From: Bryopsis sp. KO-2023 | Lineage: Eukaryota; Chlorophyta; Ulvophyceae; Bryopsidales; Bryopsidaceae | Direction: 5' to 3' | Assembly: GCA_030272585.1 (NCBI GenBank) | Contig: BSYQ01000002.1 | Coordinates: forward strand, 5,580,001 to 5,644,000 | DNA: 64,000 nt | Shown: positions 41,247 to 53,329 of the stretch, piece by piece | Numbering within the stretch: the stretch's first letter is position 1 | Layout: each line of letters starts with the position of its first letter | The notes under the pieces: generated by a model | What the model saw: the letters and a program-made list of their open reading frames with translations, nothing else | Databases searched by the model: none | Told to the model about the DNA's origin: nothing | Made by a program: the position numbers and the translations under genes

Positions 41247-44200
41247 TCAAATATTTCCCGAGCTTTGCATGCGGCTAATGGACAAGACAAGACCACTTAC
41301 AATCGACCCTTTGTCTTTCTTTCGGAATACTTTGTCCACAAACGTTTCGTCAAACGTATATCCGTGGTGGTTGAAAGTTCTTTCCAATGTTTTTGTGATA
41401 CAGCTCACAACAAAAAGCATTGCGACTGGAAACAAAAGAAGAAAAGGCGTAACAAGTCTGCGCACCTGGTGCTGTCGAGAGCCGGGAAGAGTCAGACCAT
41501 AAGCGACGTCCGTGGCGACCAATGTGGCGGATTGCCAGGAATTCCCCCCTTTTCCCCCTTGCTCAAATATATTAACCTCTAATTGAACGAGATCATCCTC
41601 CAAAGCCTCACGAGGTCTTGCCGAAGGAGGCTTGTCGCGGAAAATACCAACTGCAATGTTTGTGCTCCCAACAGCCGCCATTCCGGACGTCAAATGAGTG
41701 GTTAACAACCTAAAAATTTTGTCCATAGTCAAGTGGCGAAAAGAAACTCCTCCGCGTGCCAAGTCTAGCAGCCCATACTCTTTCTTTGAATCCGTGAACG
41801 TGGCCCCTAGAAGTCCTTCGCCCGGCAAACACTGAGTGACTTGCTTCACAAACATGAGAACGCCACTGAATTTCTTCCACAACGCCACGACGGCTTTCTC
41901 TGGGATCTGTTCGCCATCCTCAACAATGGCCATAGACTCTCCTCTGTCTTCCAGCTCCGAAACCGCCGACTTGATTTCTGATGAGGTAGTAGTTCCGTTT
42001 GTGTCTCCTGGAGGCTTGGAATCAATGCAACCCCAGTCGTCGATCAACCCGTTTGAGGTTCGCCAGGTTGTTGCAGCTCCTGGCAGGATAAAAAAATCCA
42101 AAGTTATGAGCCTCCCAACCAGGGTTTTTTTTAGTGGCGTTTCGCCGCCAATGTGGCGGAAAAAAACAAAACTGGGCCAAATGTGGCGGAATATTTGAAA
42201 AAAAAACACGTGCAATACGCCACTATTTCAGACAATCGTGGAGCCAATATGCCACTCAGTGGCCGTCGAAAACAAAAAGAAATCGCTGAAATCGCCCTTG
42301 TGGCCGGTAAAAAATATCAAAAATAAAGTCGAATCGCCAGATACCCTTCAAAGATGTTCGATTGCACGTGCGGACTGGATGGCATCAGAACTCCCTGTTT
42401 CGCAGACTGCGAATCGCTTGTCCCTTAAGCTTCTAAATCCAGTTCACAGCCACCACAAGTCTATAACGCCATTATTCCCAATCACCTCTCGACCACGAAT
42501 TCAACCCCTACACCGCGTCTCTTGATCCCACACAAACTAGTGGTAGCCACAGGCGGCTGACTCACTTGCCGTGGATTCTATCTTCCAGCGACGGTGGGTA
42601 TCGCCCATAAAGCGCCTTTGCTTGCGTACCGTCTCGTGGCGCGAATCCTCTTATGGGGCGGAAAAAAAAAGGTGCTATGGAAGCGAAGTGCCGACCACTC
42701 GAAGGTCCTAGTGATTGAGGGGGTCCCAGTGATCGAGGGGGTCCCAGGGACGAGTCGTCTTTGCCATTGGAAGATGGGAGCGACAAGAAACAAAAGAGGA
42801 ATTGGACAGTTGTCGACAGGGGAAGAAAGTTTCAGAAGAGTTGGTTTGTAAGGTTCCCCTAGTTGTGGCGAGAAGGCGACTTCGCATCGTATTGTAAACC
42901 CTGTCGAGAAGCTAGAAACTCGGGGCTGGGCAAAGAAACGAACGCGGTGAAGCTGGCACAAATTGTGCTTATTCTACTGATGACGAGCATCGGTAATGAG
43001 AGAAAATTCTCGCAAACGAACTTGACACAAACAATTGTTCGCAACCGGCTGTAAGAAGATCATTTAAACGGTTGCACCAGAGTGAAGAATTGTCGGTTAG
43101 ATATCATTTCATTTCCCTGCAAGGAAACTCTTTAAATTTGGGGAAGGACCAAGGATAGAAGGAATGTTCTTTCAAAGTGAAGTGGTGTTTTTCGTGATTG
43201 AATTTGGGTCTTCTTGGGTTTCTATTGTTTTTAATGAATGAAAAAAGTAATATCGGTCGCGTGAAGGGTATTTGTGGAATTGTGGAAGGAGAAGAGATTG
43301 TCGATTGTCTTGTGTTTGTAAGGACATTATTCTGATGAATTGCCAACAAATCAGGAGATTTTTTAGATGGAATATTTTGGGCACACATTTCTAAAATTGT
43401 TTCTTTTAGACTTAACAGAATAATATTGCATAAAAAGTAAGAAAAAGCCAGGAGATTGAGCAAAACGCCACATTGGCTTGAAAAAAAAAATCAAAAAGGT
43501 CGCTCAACGCCACAGCGTGGCGGAAAAAAAAATAGGAAAGAGGAGAAAAAAGCCAAGTGGCTTGAAGCTTTGAGTGCTTAGGAAAAACCCTGCTCCCAAC
43601 GCCCTGTTGGACGCAGTCATCATTGTCCTCCTTTCGAACGATGAGAAGTGGTCTCTGGAATGGCGCCTCGGCGAAAAGCACTATCCCTAAACGACCTGGC
43701 CATGCGAGTTTCCAATTCTCGGGCTCCGTGGATACCATGAGTCGGCCAGTAATTTCATGCATGAAAGAGAAAAGGGTGATATCGCCAAGTTCCAGTGCGT
43801 CCTTCACACGCTCCTTTGGATTTTTTCCCGCTGAACGACGTGTGTACAGTGAGCGGCACTCTTCCTACATGCAGAGCTTCGAGTGAAATATCGAGCATCT
43901 CTTCCAGGCCAAGGCATACTCTCCATCCATCTTCACAATGTGTGACTGTGTGGATGTTCCCATTTTCGGTGGATCTCTGTTCTTCCAGCAAAATCGATTT
44001 TCTCCTTTTGTGAGGAGCCGCCGCTTTTAGTATACCTATACTTAGCTCCGTTCCGGTTATGCATTTCGGTATGATTCGCCAGGGTAGGTGTAAAGTCGAT
44101 TCGCTCGCTTCGGAACACCAATGCATCTTGTGCCTCCCACCAAATTCGGAGCTTTGAAGTTCAAACGCGATCCCAGATTTCCCGATTTTCGCACCCCCGT

Positions 44201-45017
44201 CTCTCAATCCAGTGCCTTTTTTGCACTCGTCCCTCAGTGCTTGTTCACTGAAGGCTTCCATCGCATTATCCTGGCGGATCAAAGGCCGAAGCATCATTGC
44301 ATGTGCGGATCTCCATTTGCACCTGCTCTTTCTTGCGCCTTTTGCCTTGTAAACATTTGAATCTACTTCGTAAGCCCCCACATGATTCTCCTTTATGATT
44401 TCCCCTTCTAGAATTTCAAAAGGGAAGTATTCAGGTTGACGTTGAGCCCACGGCTGCGCGAAAACATCACAAACGACGGTAGTTAATCCTGCCTTCGAGC
44501 TGACACTGATGGCATTTAATTCGATATTGATGCACTTCTGACGACCCTTTGGCGCAACACACACACAGGGAGGACCTCTAACCGTAGTCCCTGCGCAGAC
44601 TTCGCTTTTGCGTTTCTCCAGTAAACTTCGAGGTTTCGATAAAAGACAAGGTACAGAAAACCTGGTAAAGACTATCGCTTCAATCGTGGTGTGGAGACTT
44701 ACACTTTGGGCTTCTTCGCTGACAATGGCGTGTCCCACACCATCAAAATCTTCTATCGCCCGAATACGATGTATCAAGCCTACCAGGTTTCTGCTGAAGA
44801 CGGGGGCAACGTGTATGCCAAATCTTGACAATTTCGTGCGTCGCGCTTTTGCACCCATTGGCTTCGGTACTCGCGTTGTCATTTTGTATGGGGAAAACGC
44901 GACCCTATCAAACTTTGCAAAGTTTGCGACGTTTCTGTCGCAGCCCAACATCACACACGTAGCCTTCGTGTAGCAGCTGTTCGGGCACTTCACTAGCATC
45001 TCTTTCTTGGAACTCAA
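41247..45017 (-). pseudogene. Unidentified long protein gene split by a hAT element
   Basis: Coding-like frames on the minus strand: about 420 codons at 45017-43755 (start region CPNSCYTKATCVML), a second frame from 43807 (VKDALELGDITLFSFMHEI, LIVRKEDNDDCVQQGVG) that meets the hAT element at 43593, and a third frame from 42119 (VGRLITLDFFILPGAATTW) continuing some 290 codons to 41247. Removing the element and one 8-bp duplication joins VQQGVG to RLITLD in one frame, strong evidence that both sides are one exon. A change of frame near 43780 is unexplained (intron, indel or wrong frame). I do not recognise the family. Possible upstream exons with good splice sites lie at about 45220-45128 (DEDVPFSDESVEPECFEGVF) and 45477-45262. 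Confidence 0.6.
42120..43592 (+). mobile_element. hAT-type transposon, internally degraded
   Basis: 1473 bp. Starts CAGGGTTTTTTTTAG and ends CTTAGGAAAAACCCTG, giving inverted termini CAGGGTTTTT. An exact 8-bp duplication CTCCCAAC flanks it (42112-42119 and 43593-43600). Subterminal GTGGCG/CGCCAC words recur at both ends. Around 42960-43060 the plus strand encodes IGNERKFSQTNL and VRNRL, resembling the C-terminal dimerisation region of hAT transposases (the -ERxFS ... xTxxRNRL- pattern). The rest of the transposase is missing, so this copy is non-autonomous. Confidence 0.85.
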
Positions 45018-45481
45018 AATGCGCCGTTGGTTCGAAGCTCACGCTGAAATAGCCCACACGTATCAGCCCCCTCAGTGAATGACAGTGTAAGGTGAAGAAA
45101 CTCCCACCACATTCACCAAAAACTTCAATTTCTTACCTAAGCTGCTCGTGTAGCAGGAAGTTGAAGACGCCCTCAAAGCACTCTGGCTCCACTGACTCGT
45201 CAGAAAAAGGCACGTCTTCGTCCGCTATCTGTAACAGAGAAGTTCGCACGAAATCGACTTGTTAAGGCAATTCTTTCTCCCATTCCCTCTCCAGCACCAG
45301 AATACACCTGAACCAGAGGAGTCCTACCACCAGCTCGAACTCTTCCTCTGCTTGAATCTTCTCGATCTGCACCGGGGCGTCGACGTCGCTCTTCCCACAG
45401 CACCGAAAAGCGTCAGCGAAACGACGTAACCACAACATTCCAAAACGCGGGTCAAAGAGGGCATCAAAGTCGACCAAGTAC

Positions 45482-46530
45482 TCGTGCTGTAACTAAAATA
45501 CTGATATCCAGAACCCCAGTGACTTGATCGTTGTACTATCAGGGAGTTATCATGTCGCTACTGTAACAAAGTTCTGTCTCCTGACCTCTGCAAATACTTT
45601 TCGGCAAAGAACCTAGATTTGGACGATCGTAAGACACGACCCTGAGAATGCCGCTTTGTTTTTTTTGCAAACCTGCCATGTGTGCAACCAGGGAGCGCTG
45701 GTCGCGATACCGCTCTATTATCTCACTGGAAGCGCATAGAAAGGTTTCAAGCGAAGTCTGGAAACTCGAGGCAAGCTGATACATTTTAGCTTCTGTGTGG
45801 TGTTCCACATGTTGGGTGAAGAGTTGAGGTCTAAGTACAGCCTTTGATTATTCTGAAAGCTCTTTTTGGAGAGTGTTGTGATGATATGAATGTTTTCCAC
45901 GTATTCTTGAGTGTCACTCGGTGTATTTAGGGGTTCAAGAGTTTAAATTTTTCGTATGAGTTGGTCGATTTGTGTGCGAGTGGCACGGAGAAAAAAGAAG
46001 TAAAAATTATGCGGCATTAGCGATGTCAATGAGGTAGTTAGCTACCCCATCGACGATCGAAATGCCGAAATTCCCATGGTGGGCGAATCCTGATCGGTTG
46101 ACGAGACCCCCCGGGATCAACCGGGGGACGACCTTGGTTGCACCATCGTTGCCATCATGGGTGCCAAGTGTCGTGCCAGAGTGGGGGCCACCCACTCTGG
46201 CGGATCAACGTCATGATCGAAAATATGTTTTGACCCGATTAGTGCCGGGTTAGTTGATTTTTAATTTCTCTCTCCTGTACATTTCAGCAGTCGTCGAGCG
46301 CGTTTTTTTCCCTCATGATGTGACTTAGAAACTCATCCTTTTTTTTTGGTATGTACATACAGCGGTGCGCACGCCCTGGACGCACGGGAGTCGGCCTTGG
46401 CCAAGACGCGGAAACTGCCAAAGGTGTGGCCCAAATTCGCCTGAGCTCGAAATATTCCGAGCACCCAAAGGAAAAGAATGTGTCAGGGGGTTGATTTTGA
46501 AATGGAGGCCTCGAGCGCGACCCCTTTCAG
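45482..46530. other. Upstream of split gene, nothing recognised
   Basis: A GC-rich island at 46060-46215 with a short minus-strand frame (46195-46007) has no recognised motif. Confidence 0.35.
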
Positions 46531-46539
46531 CACACGAAG

Positions 46540-46930
46540 GTGCAGCGGATGGAACGCGTGTTTTTTCTGGTAGACTTGGTGCTGTCGGATTGATCGACGT
46601 TGATGATCCGACAAGTCGACAGAGGGTCGGGATAAAATTTCTCTGCAGTGGGTGGAAGAGTGACTGTGCAAATTTTCTTTCCTTTCAATTGACCCCCTGG
46701 TTTTGAGACTTTCCTTGGAGTGGGCCGAATGTGGTCGAGAAAAAACAAAGGTACATCGGCCTGGTGTCGGCTTATTTTTTTTCGAATGCGCATTGGGGGG
46801 TTCCGACTTCAGCCCCACATTTTTTTCTACTGACAGGACGTCGGTATTGCATTCGGCCACTCCATTGAGAGGCGATTGGGACGACGCCATCCAAGGGTTG
46901 CTGGATTCAGAGGGCGACTGTTTCCTGCAG
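46540..46930 (-). repeat. Dispersed repeat paired with 11640-12000
   Basis: Reverse complement is collinear with 11640-12000 over about 350 bp, including the conserved peptide DPLSTCRIINVDQSD on the minus strand. Both copies lie upstream (3.3 kb and 0.5 kb) of plus-strand F-box/WD40 genes, which may reflect a shared duplication. Confidence 0.55.
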
Positions 46931-47369
46931 ACGTAGTCTGACAGCTCTGCGCCCCCTCAAGGCGCTCGTGGTGAAGCTTGTCAGCCTGTCGAAAATTTGA
47001 TACACCTGGGGGGCGGAATTTTGCTTTCTTTCATGAAAAAGCAAGAACAAAACCTCTGTGAAATGGAAAAAAGTTGGTGTGGTCTGGATTTACCTGACTA
47101 AATATCCCACCATAAATTATATTTCCCAAGAAATCAAGCATTGTGGAAGATCAACTTTTAAATTGAACATTTCAGTTTTCTCCTCATCTATTGTCTGAAT
47201 CTGAATGTGCATGTGCATTTCCGATCAATGTCGATTTGATGGAGGTGGATTTGAATTTCGTTTTGAAAATGCTAAAAGCTAAGATGGTGAAAACCTGAAG
47301 GTGGTTTTCTGATTATTGACAAGGGGGGTGGACTGCAGACAAACGAAAGCCGGAATCCACTGGACTCTC

Positions 47370-47740
47370 AAATTCAATGAGCAGCAACAAGAGCCCCGTA
47401 TCAAAAGGACTGGAGGAATAACCGGAAGGCTTTATAGATCAGGTTAGTTTTTACCCACCCATCTGCTGAAGATTTGAAAAGAAAACAAGAGAGGAGAAGG
47501 AAAAAGAGTGGCAGTGGATAATAATCCAGCTCTCTAAAGGGAGGGATTTCTTTGAGTAGGGGAGAATAGGGACAAAACAAAATTGGGGATAAGTATTGCC
47601 AATGACTCTTTGTTTTGGTGGGTCACTGACCCACAAAATATAAACAGCTGGTCCTACATTGAGAATTTAATACACTCTTTTTCACTCAAAATTGATTACG
47701 ATTCTGCATTGGGCTGTGGACAGGGTCGTCACATCGGATC
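47370..47740 (-). repeat. Dispersed repeat paired with 27420-27800
   Basis: Inverted relative to the partner. Similarity runs through tgcattgggctgtggacag, gtgggtcactgacccac and the agcagcaacaagagccccg end. Confidence 0.55.
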
Positions 47741-49180
47741 GATTTTTAGCTAATGTGGATGCCTTTATTCGAAACAAGGTGATGAAAAAATGAATTCCAG
47801 AAAAATGAAAAAAAGAAATTTTGTTTATATCCTGGGAAAGAAGCATGGATGGATTTCTTGTGGGGGTGTCTTTTTTTCACTCGAAATTCAGTTTTCTGCA
47901 ATTATTTATCCTTGCAAGGGATTTCTATTTTGCATGTTTAGATTGGTCCCTGAAAACAAAACAAGGATGACTGAAAGGAAGATTTCGAAACAAAAGGATA
48001 AGCCACAGAGTCGCTCGATTTTTTTTGTGCCTATTGCAGTCAGTTACACTTTATCTTTTTCCAGTTTTAATTAAAACACACACACGGGCAGTGATGTTTT
48101 TTCCAACTTCCCCTTCATGTGTAACCCTTTTCTTCCTTCCCCATGTAGGCTGACATCCAGAAACCTGATTCTGCCAACACCCCCCCCCCCCCCCCCGGTT
48201 AGAAAAAAGAAAAAGAAAAAACAATGGAAGCGACAGTGGTTGAATTGGTGGACTCCACAAAACCCAAAAAAGGATGTCAAAAATGAGTAACAAATTAGAT
48301 TTGTTCATATTTTGGGTACAAACATACAGAGATTTCTTGTGGGCGTAAATTTTTTCAAAAAAGGATGAACCATCATGCACCTGCCAAGCCAAATGAAACC
48401 GCAGAAACATGAACTCAAGAAAACTGCTCCTGCTGGGCATGTTATAGGGGTAAAATGCCAATGGCTGCTTCCCCCTCCACAGAAAAAGGTGAAAATAGAC
48501 CTCAGCAGTGGATTGAAAATTGGGGCCAGCAGCAGCAAACTTGATTGTATTGTTACTGTCACTCCCTCGAATGATTTTGTATTTCGATTGTTTCGGTTTA
48601 AAATGTGGATGCACTCCGTCTTTCAGGTTACAAGTAAAATTGGACTTCAAAGTCCTGGTCAAACGGAGACGAGATTCGAGCACTGGATTCGAGAGGTTCC
48701 TCTAAACCAGCGTTTTGGTGCAGAGAAAGCCCATAGACCCAGCCCAAGATTCCAGACTATTGGATGAGGTGGTTTGTTCTCCAGGGTAGTTGAGGGTTAC
48801 CACCCCATTCGAAACGCTTGCGTGTGCGTTGAGGGTGCATCCCCTTGAGGGGACTCAGGCGGCTGGCTGGGTGAGGAGGCAATCGAGTCGGAACAAACTA
48901 TGATAAATCAACTTACAAGAAACCGACACACAACATTTCATTGACCTCCCAAACCAACCCATCGATATGCTTTCAACAGCCCTTCCATCTTCACCCATAA
49001 AAAAAAAGAAGGAACAAATACCCGCCCTGCAACAGTCCTTTCTTTGTGGGATTCTACCTAGAATATGAAGGATTTGACAAAAAAACAAAATTGGTAAAGA
49101 GCAAAATTGGGTAGTAGTATTCTTCAGCTGCAGCTGCACCCCCTTTCCGAGACCCAAACCGATCACATTCTTGTTTTCCA
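47741..49180. other. Intergenic, nothing recognised
   Basis: Contains a C run at 48180-48197 and short frames without motifs. Confidence 0.35.
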
Positions 49181-49181
49181 G

Positions 49182-49448
49182 ATTCGATCAGCCCCTTTCG
49201 TGATAGTACGGATAGTCAAGGTTGAGTTAGACACACTGCTGATGCTGAAAATAGACGATGATTGGTGGAGGGTGAAAAAAGCCACATCTGGCGCAAACGA
49301 ACCCCCAAGGGAAGTGACTTCATACTTTCTTGTGTGTGGGAGGTCATTTTTTCATGACGTGATGTCCTCCTCACCCATCGCTGTTCGAAAGATTCAGGCA
49401 GGGGGCGCTGTGGTTGCGGTGCGGCTTTTGGAACCCCAGCAAGTTGAG
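49182..49448 (+). CDS. Possible internal exon of an unidentified gene
   Basis: 267 nt (89 codons) open in one frame between a good acceptor (ttgttttccag) and a donor (GTTGAG|gtatgg). The encoded segment reads APFVIVRIVKVELDTLLML, DDDWWRVKKA, SYFLVCGRSFFHDVMSSSPI and GGAVVAVRLLEPQQVE, which looks protein-like (hydrophobic periodicity, low Lys/Pro bias). No flanking exon or family was recognised. Confidence 0.3.
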
Positions 49449-50293
49449 GTATGGCGCAGAAAGATAACCTTGGTGTTTTCCTAGAAGTGTTGTGCCAGTC
49501 GACTGTGAAAACGAAAAATGGAAGCAAAAAGAGAGAGAGTTCTCTTGAGAACCCTTCCCCTTGTGATTGCCCTGCACTGTCGACTGTTTATATATATATT
49601 GCTCTTGCTCTAAACGTTTTCCCTGCCACTCCTGGGGCAAGGTGATAGAACATATTTCTGTTGAGCAGGGCTGCTGTTTGTTCAATCCAGGTGGAGGTAG
49701 ATTTGCCCTGTTGGTGGATGAGTTTCATCTCTCCAGAATTTTTTGACACCAATTTTGCTGCTGAGCAGTGATGGGAACAGGGTCTCTTTCGAGAGGTTTC
49801 CCATTTCTCAATTTCACTGATTGGGATGAAGAAGACCTAGTTGATCTCAGTGCAAGGGTGCTTGTAGGTGAGACTAGTTGAGTGGAGCTGAATCAACCCC
49901 CCAAGAATTGGCATTCTTCAGAAACAGAGTATTTCAGTGAAATATGGATTCCTCCTGCAAAAAATTGCATGCAAAGAGAAAACATCCCCGGATCAGAGTT
50001 TCCGATTCTGCTATGAAAAAGAGGTGCTGTGTGCTTCTGATCTATTGCACTTATGGGCATCCCCTTGCTCGATCTTTTGGGTTTTGTTGTCAAAACCTCT
50101 CATGAAATCTGTACCTTTAGCAAATCATACGACATGAAACGCGTTATCAGGGAAAGGTCATAATTGTGCTCAGTTTTTTCTTTCAGGAGTGCTGCAGGCA
50201 CTGTCACTTGCATACCTTCTTCTTCAAATTTGTGGGAAAATTTGGTCGTACACGAAGAAATTTTGTGAGGAGGACGACAGGTCTCGATTGCAA

Positions 50294-51343
50294 ATGCATG
50301 CTCATGAAAATGCACACAACGATTCTTACCAACAAACTGAATATGGTACACCTTGGGACCTTCCACCAAATATCATCTTGAATATTATGTCCAAACTCTC
50401 GACGAAGGTTTTTTGTTGTTGCTCGTGCATTTCTCGATCGTGGAGGCTCGTATCTCATGATCCGTCATTCGAGTTGAGTCCTTCGATTCGAGGTAAAGGT
50501 GGTACAGTGCTTGTTAAGCGTGTAAGCATATCTCGTCATATCATTTGCTCGGCCAAATGCGAGCGCTTGATTGCAGTGGGAGGGGAAGGTTTTGCTACAC
50601 TCCTAGACTTGATGACAAGCTCGTTGGTTTCTTGCAATGTGGCTGGCGGTGTATTCAACGCCTTGTGTGTCACAAGGGAATCCGTATTGGGTGGGAACAA
50701 ACGAGGGGTGATGTTTAGCTGGGACAAGGCTGATGGAGAGCAGATTCGTTACTTGCAAGCACATGGGACATGTATAACATCCATAATTGACGTCGGGGAT
50801 TGCGTGGCAACTGCTAGCTTCCTTTCGGACATAAAATTGTGGAGGAAAAAAGATTGGACGTGCAAAAGCAAGATACGTACGTGTGTTTCTTTTCCTTATG
50901 CCCTTTGCACTGGTTTGGAAGGTGATCATATATACTATGGCGGCGCAAAATCATCCATTTGTATGGGGAGCATTTCTGCAAGTATGCGCATTGAACAATC
51001 CCCAGGTAACAACAATTGGATCCAATGTCTTTGTCGGCAGAGGGAACTATTGTTCTGTGGATGGAGGGGTGAGAGTAGCATTCTTATATTTGATATCAAA
51101 ATTGGTAGTTGGGTTGGGATGTTCAAGCCGTCCTTTGATTTGGGATCCATAAAGGCAATTGATTCTGATGGATGCGTCGTTCTTGGAGGCTACTCTGGAA
51201 GAAGTATTGCTGGTTGGTATCATACACACGGGAGGTCTCTTTGCAATTTTTCTGTGGAAGGCGAAGTGGTGGGGGTGTGGATATACGGTAGCAAGATAGT
51301 GGTTGTGGAATCTCTTGGGCATATATCGATATGGGATTTTTGA
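50294..51343 (+). CDS. F-box/WD40 protein, second full-length family member
   Basis: The open frame extends upstream to 50189, but the ATG at 50294 places the F-box (TPWDLPPNIILNIMSKLSTK, then CCSCISRSWRLV) near the N-terminus as in the paralogs; about 349 residues, stop TGA. The C-terminal part is a divergent WD40 propeller with weak WD/GH pairs: GTCITSIIDVGDCVATASF ... IKLWRK, LLFCGWRGESSILIFDIK, CVVLGGYSGRSIAGWY, HISIWDF at the very end. Intronless, like the gene at 12441. Role inferred: substrate receptor of an SCF ubiquitin ligase, target unknown. A spliced first exon ending at the acceptor ctttcag (about 50186) is an alternative. Confidence 0.8.
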   Translation: MHAHENAHNDSYQQTEYGTPWDLPPNIILNIMSKLSTKVFCCCSCISRSWRLVSHDPSFELSPSIRGKGGTVLVKRVSISRHIICSAKCERLIAVGGEGFATLLDLMTSSLVSCNVAGGVFNALCVTRESVLGGNKRGVMFSWDKADGEQIRYLQAHGTCITSIIDVGDCVATASFLSDIKLWRKKDWTCKSKIRTCVSFPYALCTGLEGDHIYYGGAKSSICMGSISASMRIEQSPGNNNWIQCLCRQRELLFCGWRGESSILIFDIKIGSWVGMFKPSFDLGSIKAIDSDGCVVLGGYSGRSIAGWYHTHGRSLCNFSVEGEVVGVWIYGSKIVVVESLGHISIWDF

Positions 51344-52530
51344 AAGGCAAGGTATAGCTTGTCGCAAGCATTTTCATAAACAGCCAGTGTTTTATTGGGA
51401 GGAGAAGAGGGAGGAACTTTGGTTGCTCAGCTCCTGAGTGCCGGTTTTGGTGATTTGGGGGTGTTGGGATGCAGACTCAGTGTTGGGTAACATGCCAACT
51501 GCTTTGATCCGCACAGGATGCGCACACGTGCGATGTTGGTTTCTTTTATTCCTCAGGGTCAAAACTTTTTTTCCAGCACCCAATGCCCTGCTGAAGTGTG
51601 TGAAAAGTTGATCGATGAATGGTTTCCTTGGTACAGAAAAAGAAAACATTCTCTAGAGTTCAGGGTGGTGGTGTGCAGATAATGACAAAGTCCACAGAAA
51701 CACATTCAAGTCCAAAAAAGCATCCGAAACAGCCGAAGCTCTTTTCAAACAACCAACAACTAGATCCAAAACGCATTGCCAGCTCCAACTATAAAACGGT
51801 ACGTGCTTTCGTGCCAATCACAGACGTGGCTCAAAATATATAAAAAAATATTCCACTCTATTTTCAGTGGATTCTGCCTCAGCGGTCATTTCTCCACAGC
51901 AGAGGAAACAGCGTGATCGATACTCGTGTATGCCCAAAACTATACAAGATTCCTTGGTTGGTATTTCATTTGCTCCGCTTCACACCACTATAAAAAAACG
52001 TGCTCGTACTAAAGGCATTTTGGTACCAAAGACCGGAAGGGGGATATCAGAAGCCTGTGATCAGGGTCGAAGAATTCGCCGTTTTAAACTTCGTTCCTCG
52101 CGCACCTGGGCGTAACACAAACAACATGCACTTTCAGTTATTTACTTAATTATTTATATATTTATTTATTTTGAATTTTTTTGGTCATCAATACAAAAAG
52201 TTCTTTACAATTATTGTGTTTCTGGTGGGATGAAAACACAGAAACATAAATCCAACTTTTCTTACCCTGGAGCATACCAGCAGCATGAGTTCTCTTCCAC
52301 TGCGGTGCAAACTGGGAGTTGGGCGCCAGTCTTCGTAGTGGACGAGTCAGACTGAGTGGCGGCGACGGCCTTTTTCTCAACCTTTCTGTTTTTCCCTTGA
52401 AACACAGGGCTCCTTTTCACCATTGGATGTTTTTTGGTGATCAAAGCTTGATCGGTCGCTTGCTTGTAAGTTTAACATGAAGCTCATGAAAGAGCATGTT
52501 TGTTACATATTGAATTGGTTTTGGAACGGA
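51344..52530. other. Intergenic, nothing recognised
   Basis: Short frames on both strands, none with a motif. An AT-rich stretch near 52140-52200. Confidence 0.35.
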
Positions 52531-52531
52531 T

Positions 52532-52624
52532 CGTGGAGAACAGATTCTGACCGGGTCCGTAGAGTGGATGGATCGTCGCGACTAGAATTACCAATCGGCG
52601 GGGGTTCGAATCCCCCTCTCCACA
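52532..52624 (+). tRNA. tRNA-like gene, identity unclear
   Basis: Perfect 7-bp acceptor GTGGAGA / TCTCCAC and a strong T arm GGGGGTTCGAATCCCCC (box B) span about 93 nt. The middle does not fold into a clear anticodon arm. A loop-like word CTAGAAT (anticodon AGA, Ser) is present without good stem pairing. It may be a tRNA with an intron, a divergent serine tRNA or a pseudogene. Confidence 0.4.
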
Positions 52625-52699
52625 CTTTTTTTTTTTTTGAAAATGAAATTTCACACAACAAAGAGCACCATCCCTCTGCAGAAACAGCCCCAGCGTCTG

Positions 52700-52950
52700 C
52701 AGTCTTTCTTTTGGCACCCGCTCGTGCGTTTGGTTGCATACCCAAACCGTGAGAACTCGATCGAGCTTCTCCAGAACAGGAAAGCGTTTTCCTGTCCCCC
52801 ACACAACAGCTCCCCGCACTCTCACCCACCTGATTTTTTGGTGGCCTTGGTCATCATGCGTGAGCATTCTTTCCTCCTGCGATTAGGACGGCTGGTTTGG
52901 AGCGGGGACGCCTTCGAAGACGTCGGAGAGCCGCTCGACGCTCCCTTAGC
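52700..52950 (+). repeat. Composite dispersed repeat, copy D (partial)
   Basis: Matches copy C from about 21248 to 21480 (cccaaaccgtgagaactcga, cagaacaggaaagcgtttt, cttcgaagacgtcggagagc). It lacks the pol III-like boxes and foldback units. Confidence 0.6.
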
Positions 52951-53290
52951 ACCCAGCGGAGAATAGAGCAGAGTGTAACTGGGTTGAAAAAAAGCGCCGC
53001 CGCTCCGAAGTTCGTTCCTTGAGCACCAATGCAAAACAAAAACAACGGGCAAAGCACGAGAACGGAAAAAGGAAAAGACTTGCACCAAAGTCTAACCGAC
53101 CACCCACCCAGGTCGAAAACATCGCAACGGCTAGATAACATAATAAATGGATTAACTGGCTCAAGTCAGCCCGAGACTACAAAAAGAAATAAAATGGAAC
53201 TCAATCAGCCAGGAAAGGCAAGGAAAATGTGACGGGAGGGACTTGAACCCCGCCCGGAAACTCGGGTTTAAGTCGCAAGGACAACGCTCG
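52950..53290 (-). repeat. SINE-like repeat family 2, copy 2
   Basis: Same order as the copy at 26085-26330. Minus-strand head with box B GGGGTTCAAGTCCC (about 53235-53248), a class II-like variable arm (CCCGAGTTTCCGGG) and TTAA-containing loop upstream, then the shared body to about 52960. Confidence 0.55.
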
Positions 53291-53329
53291 CATGCATCTT
53301 GTTAAAGATAGCGGGTCTGTTCCAACTTC

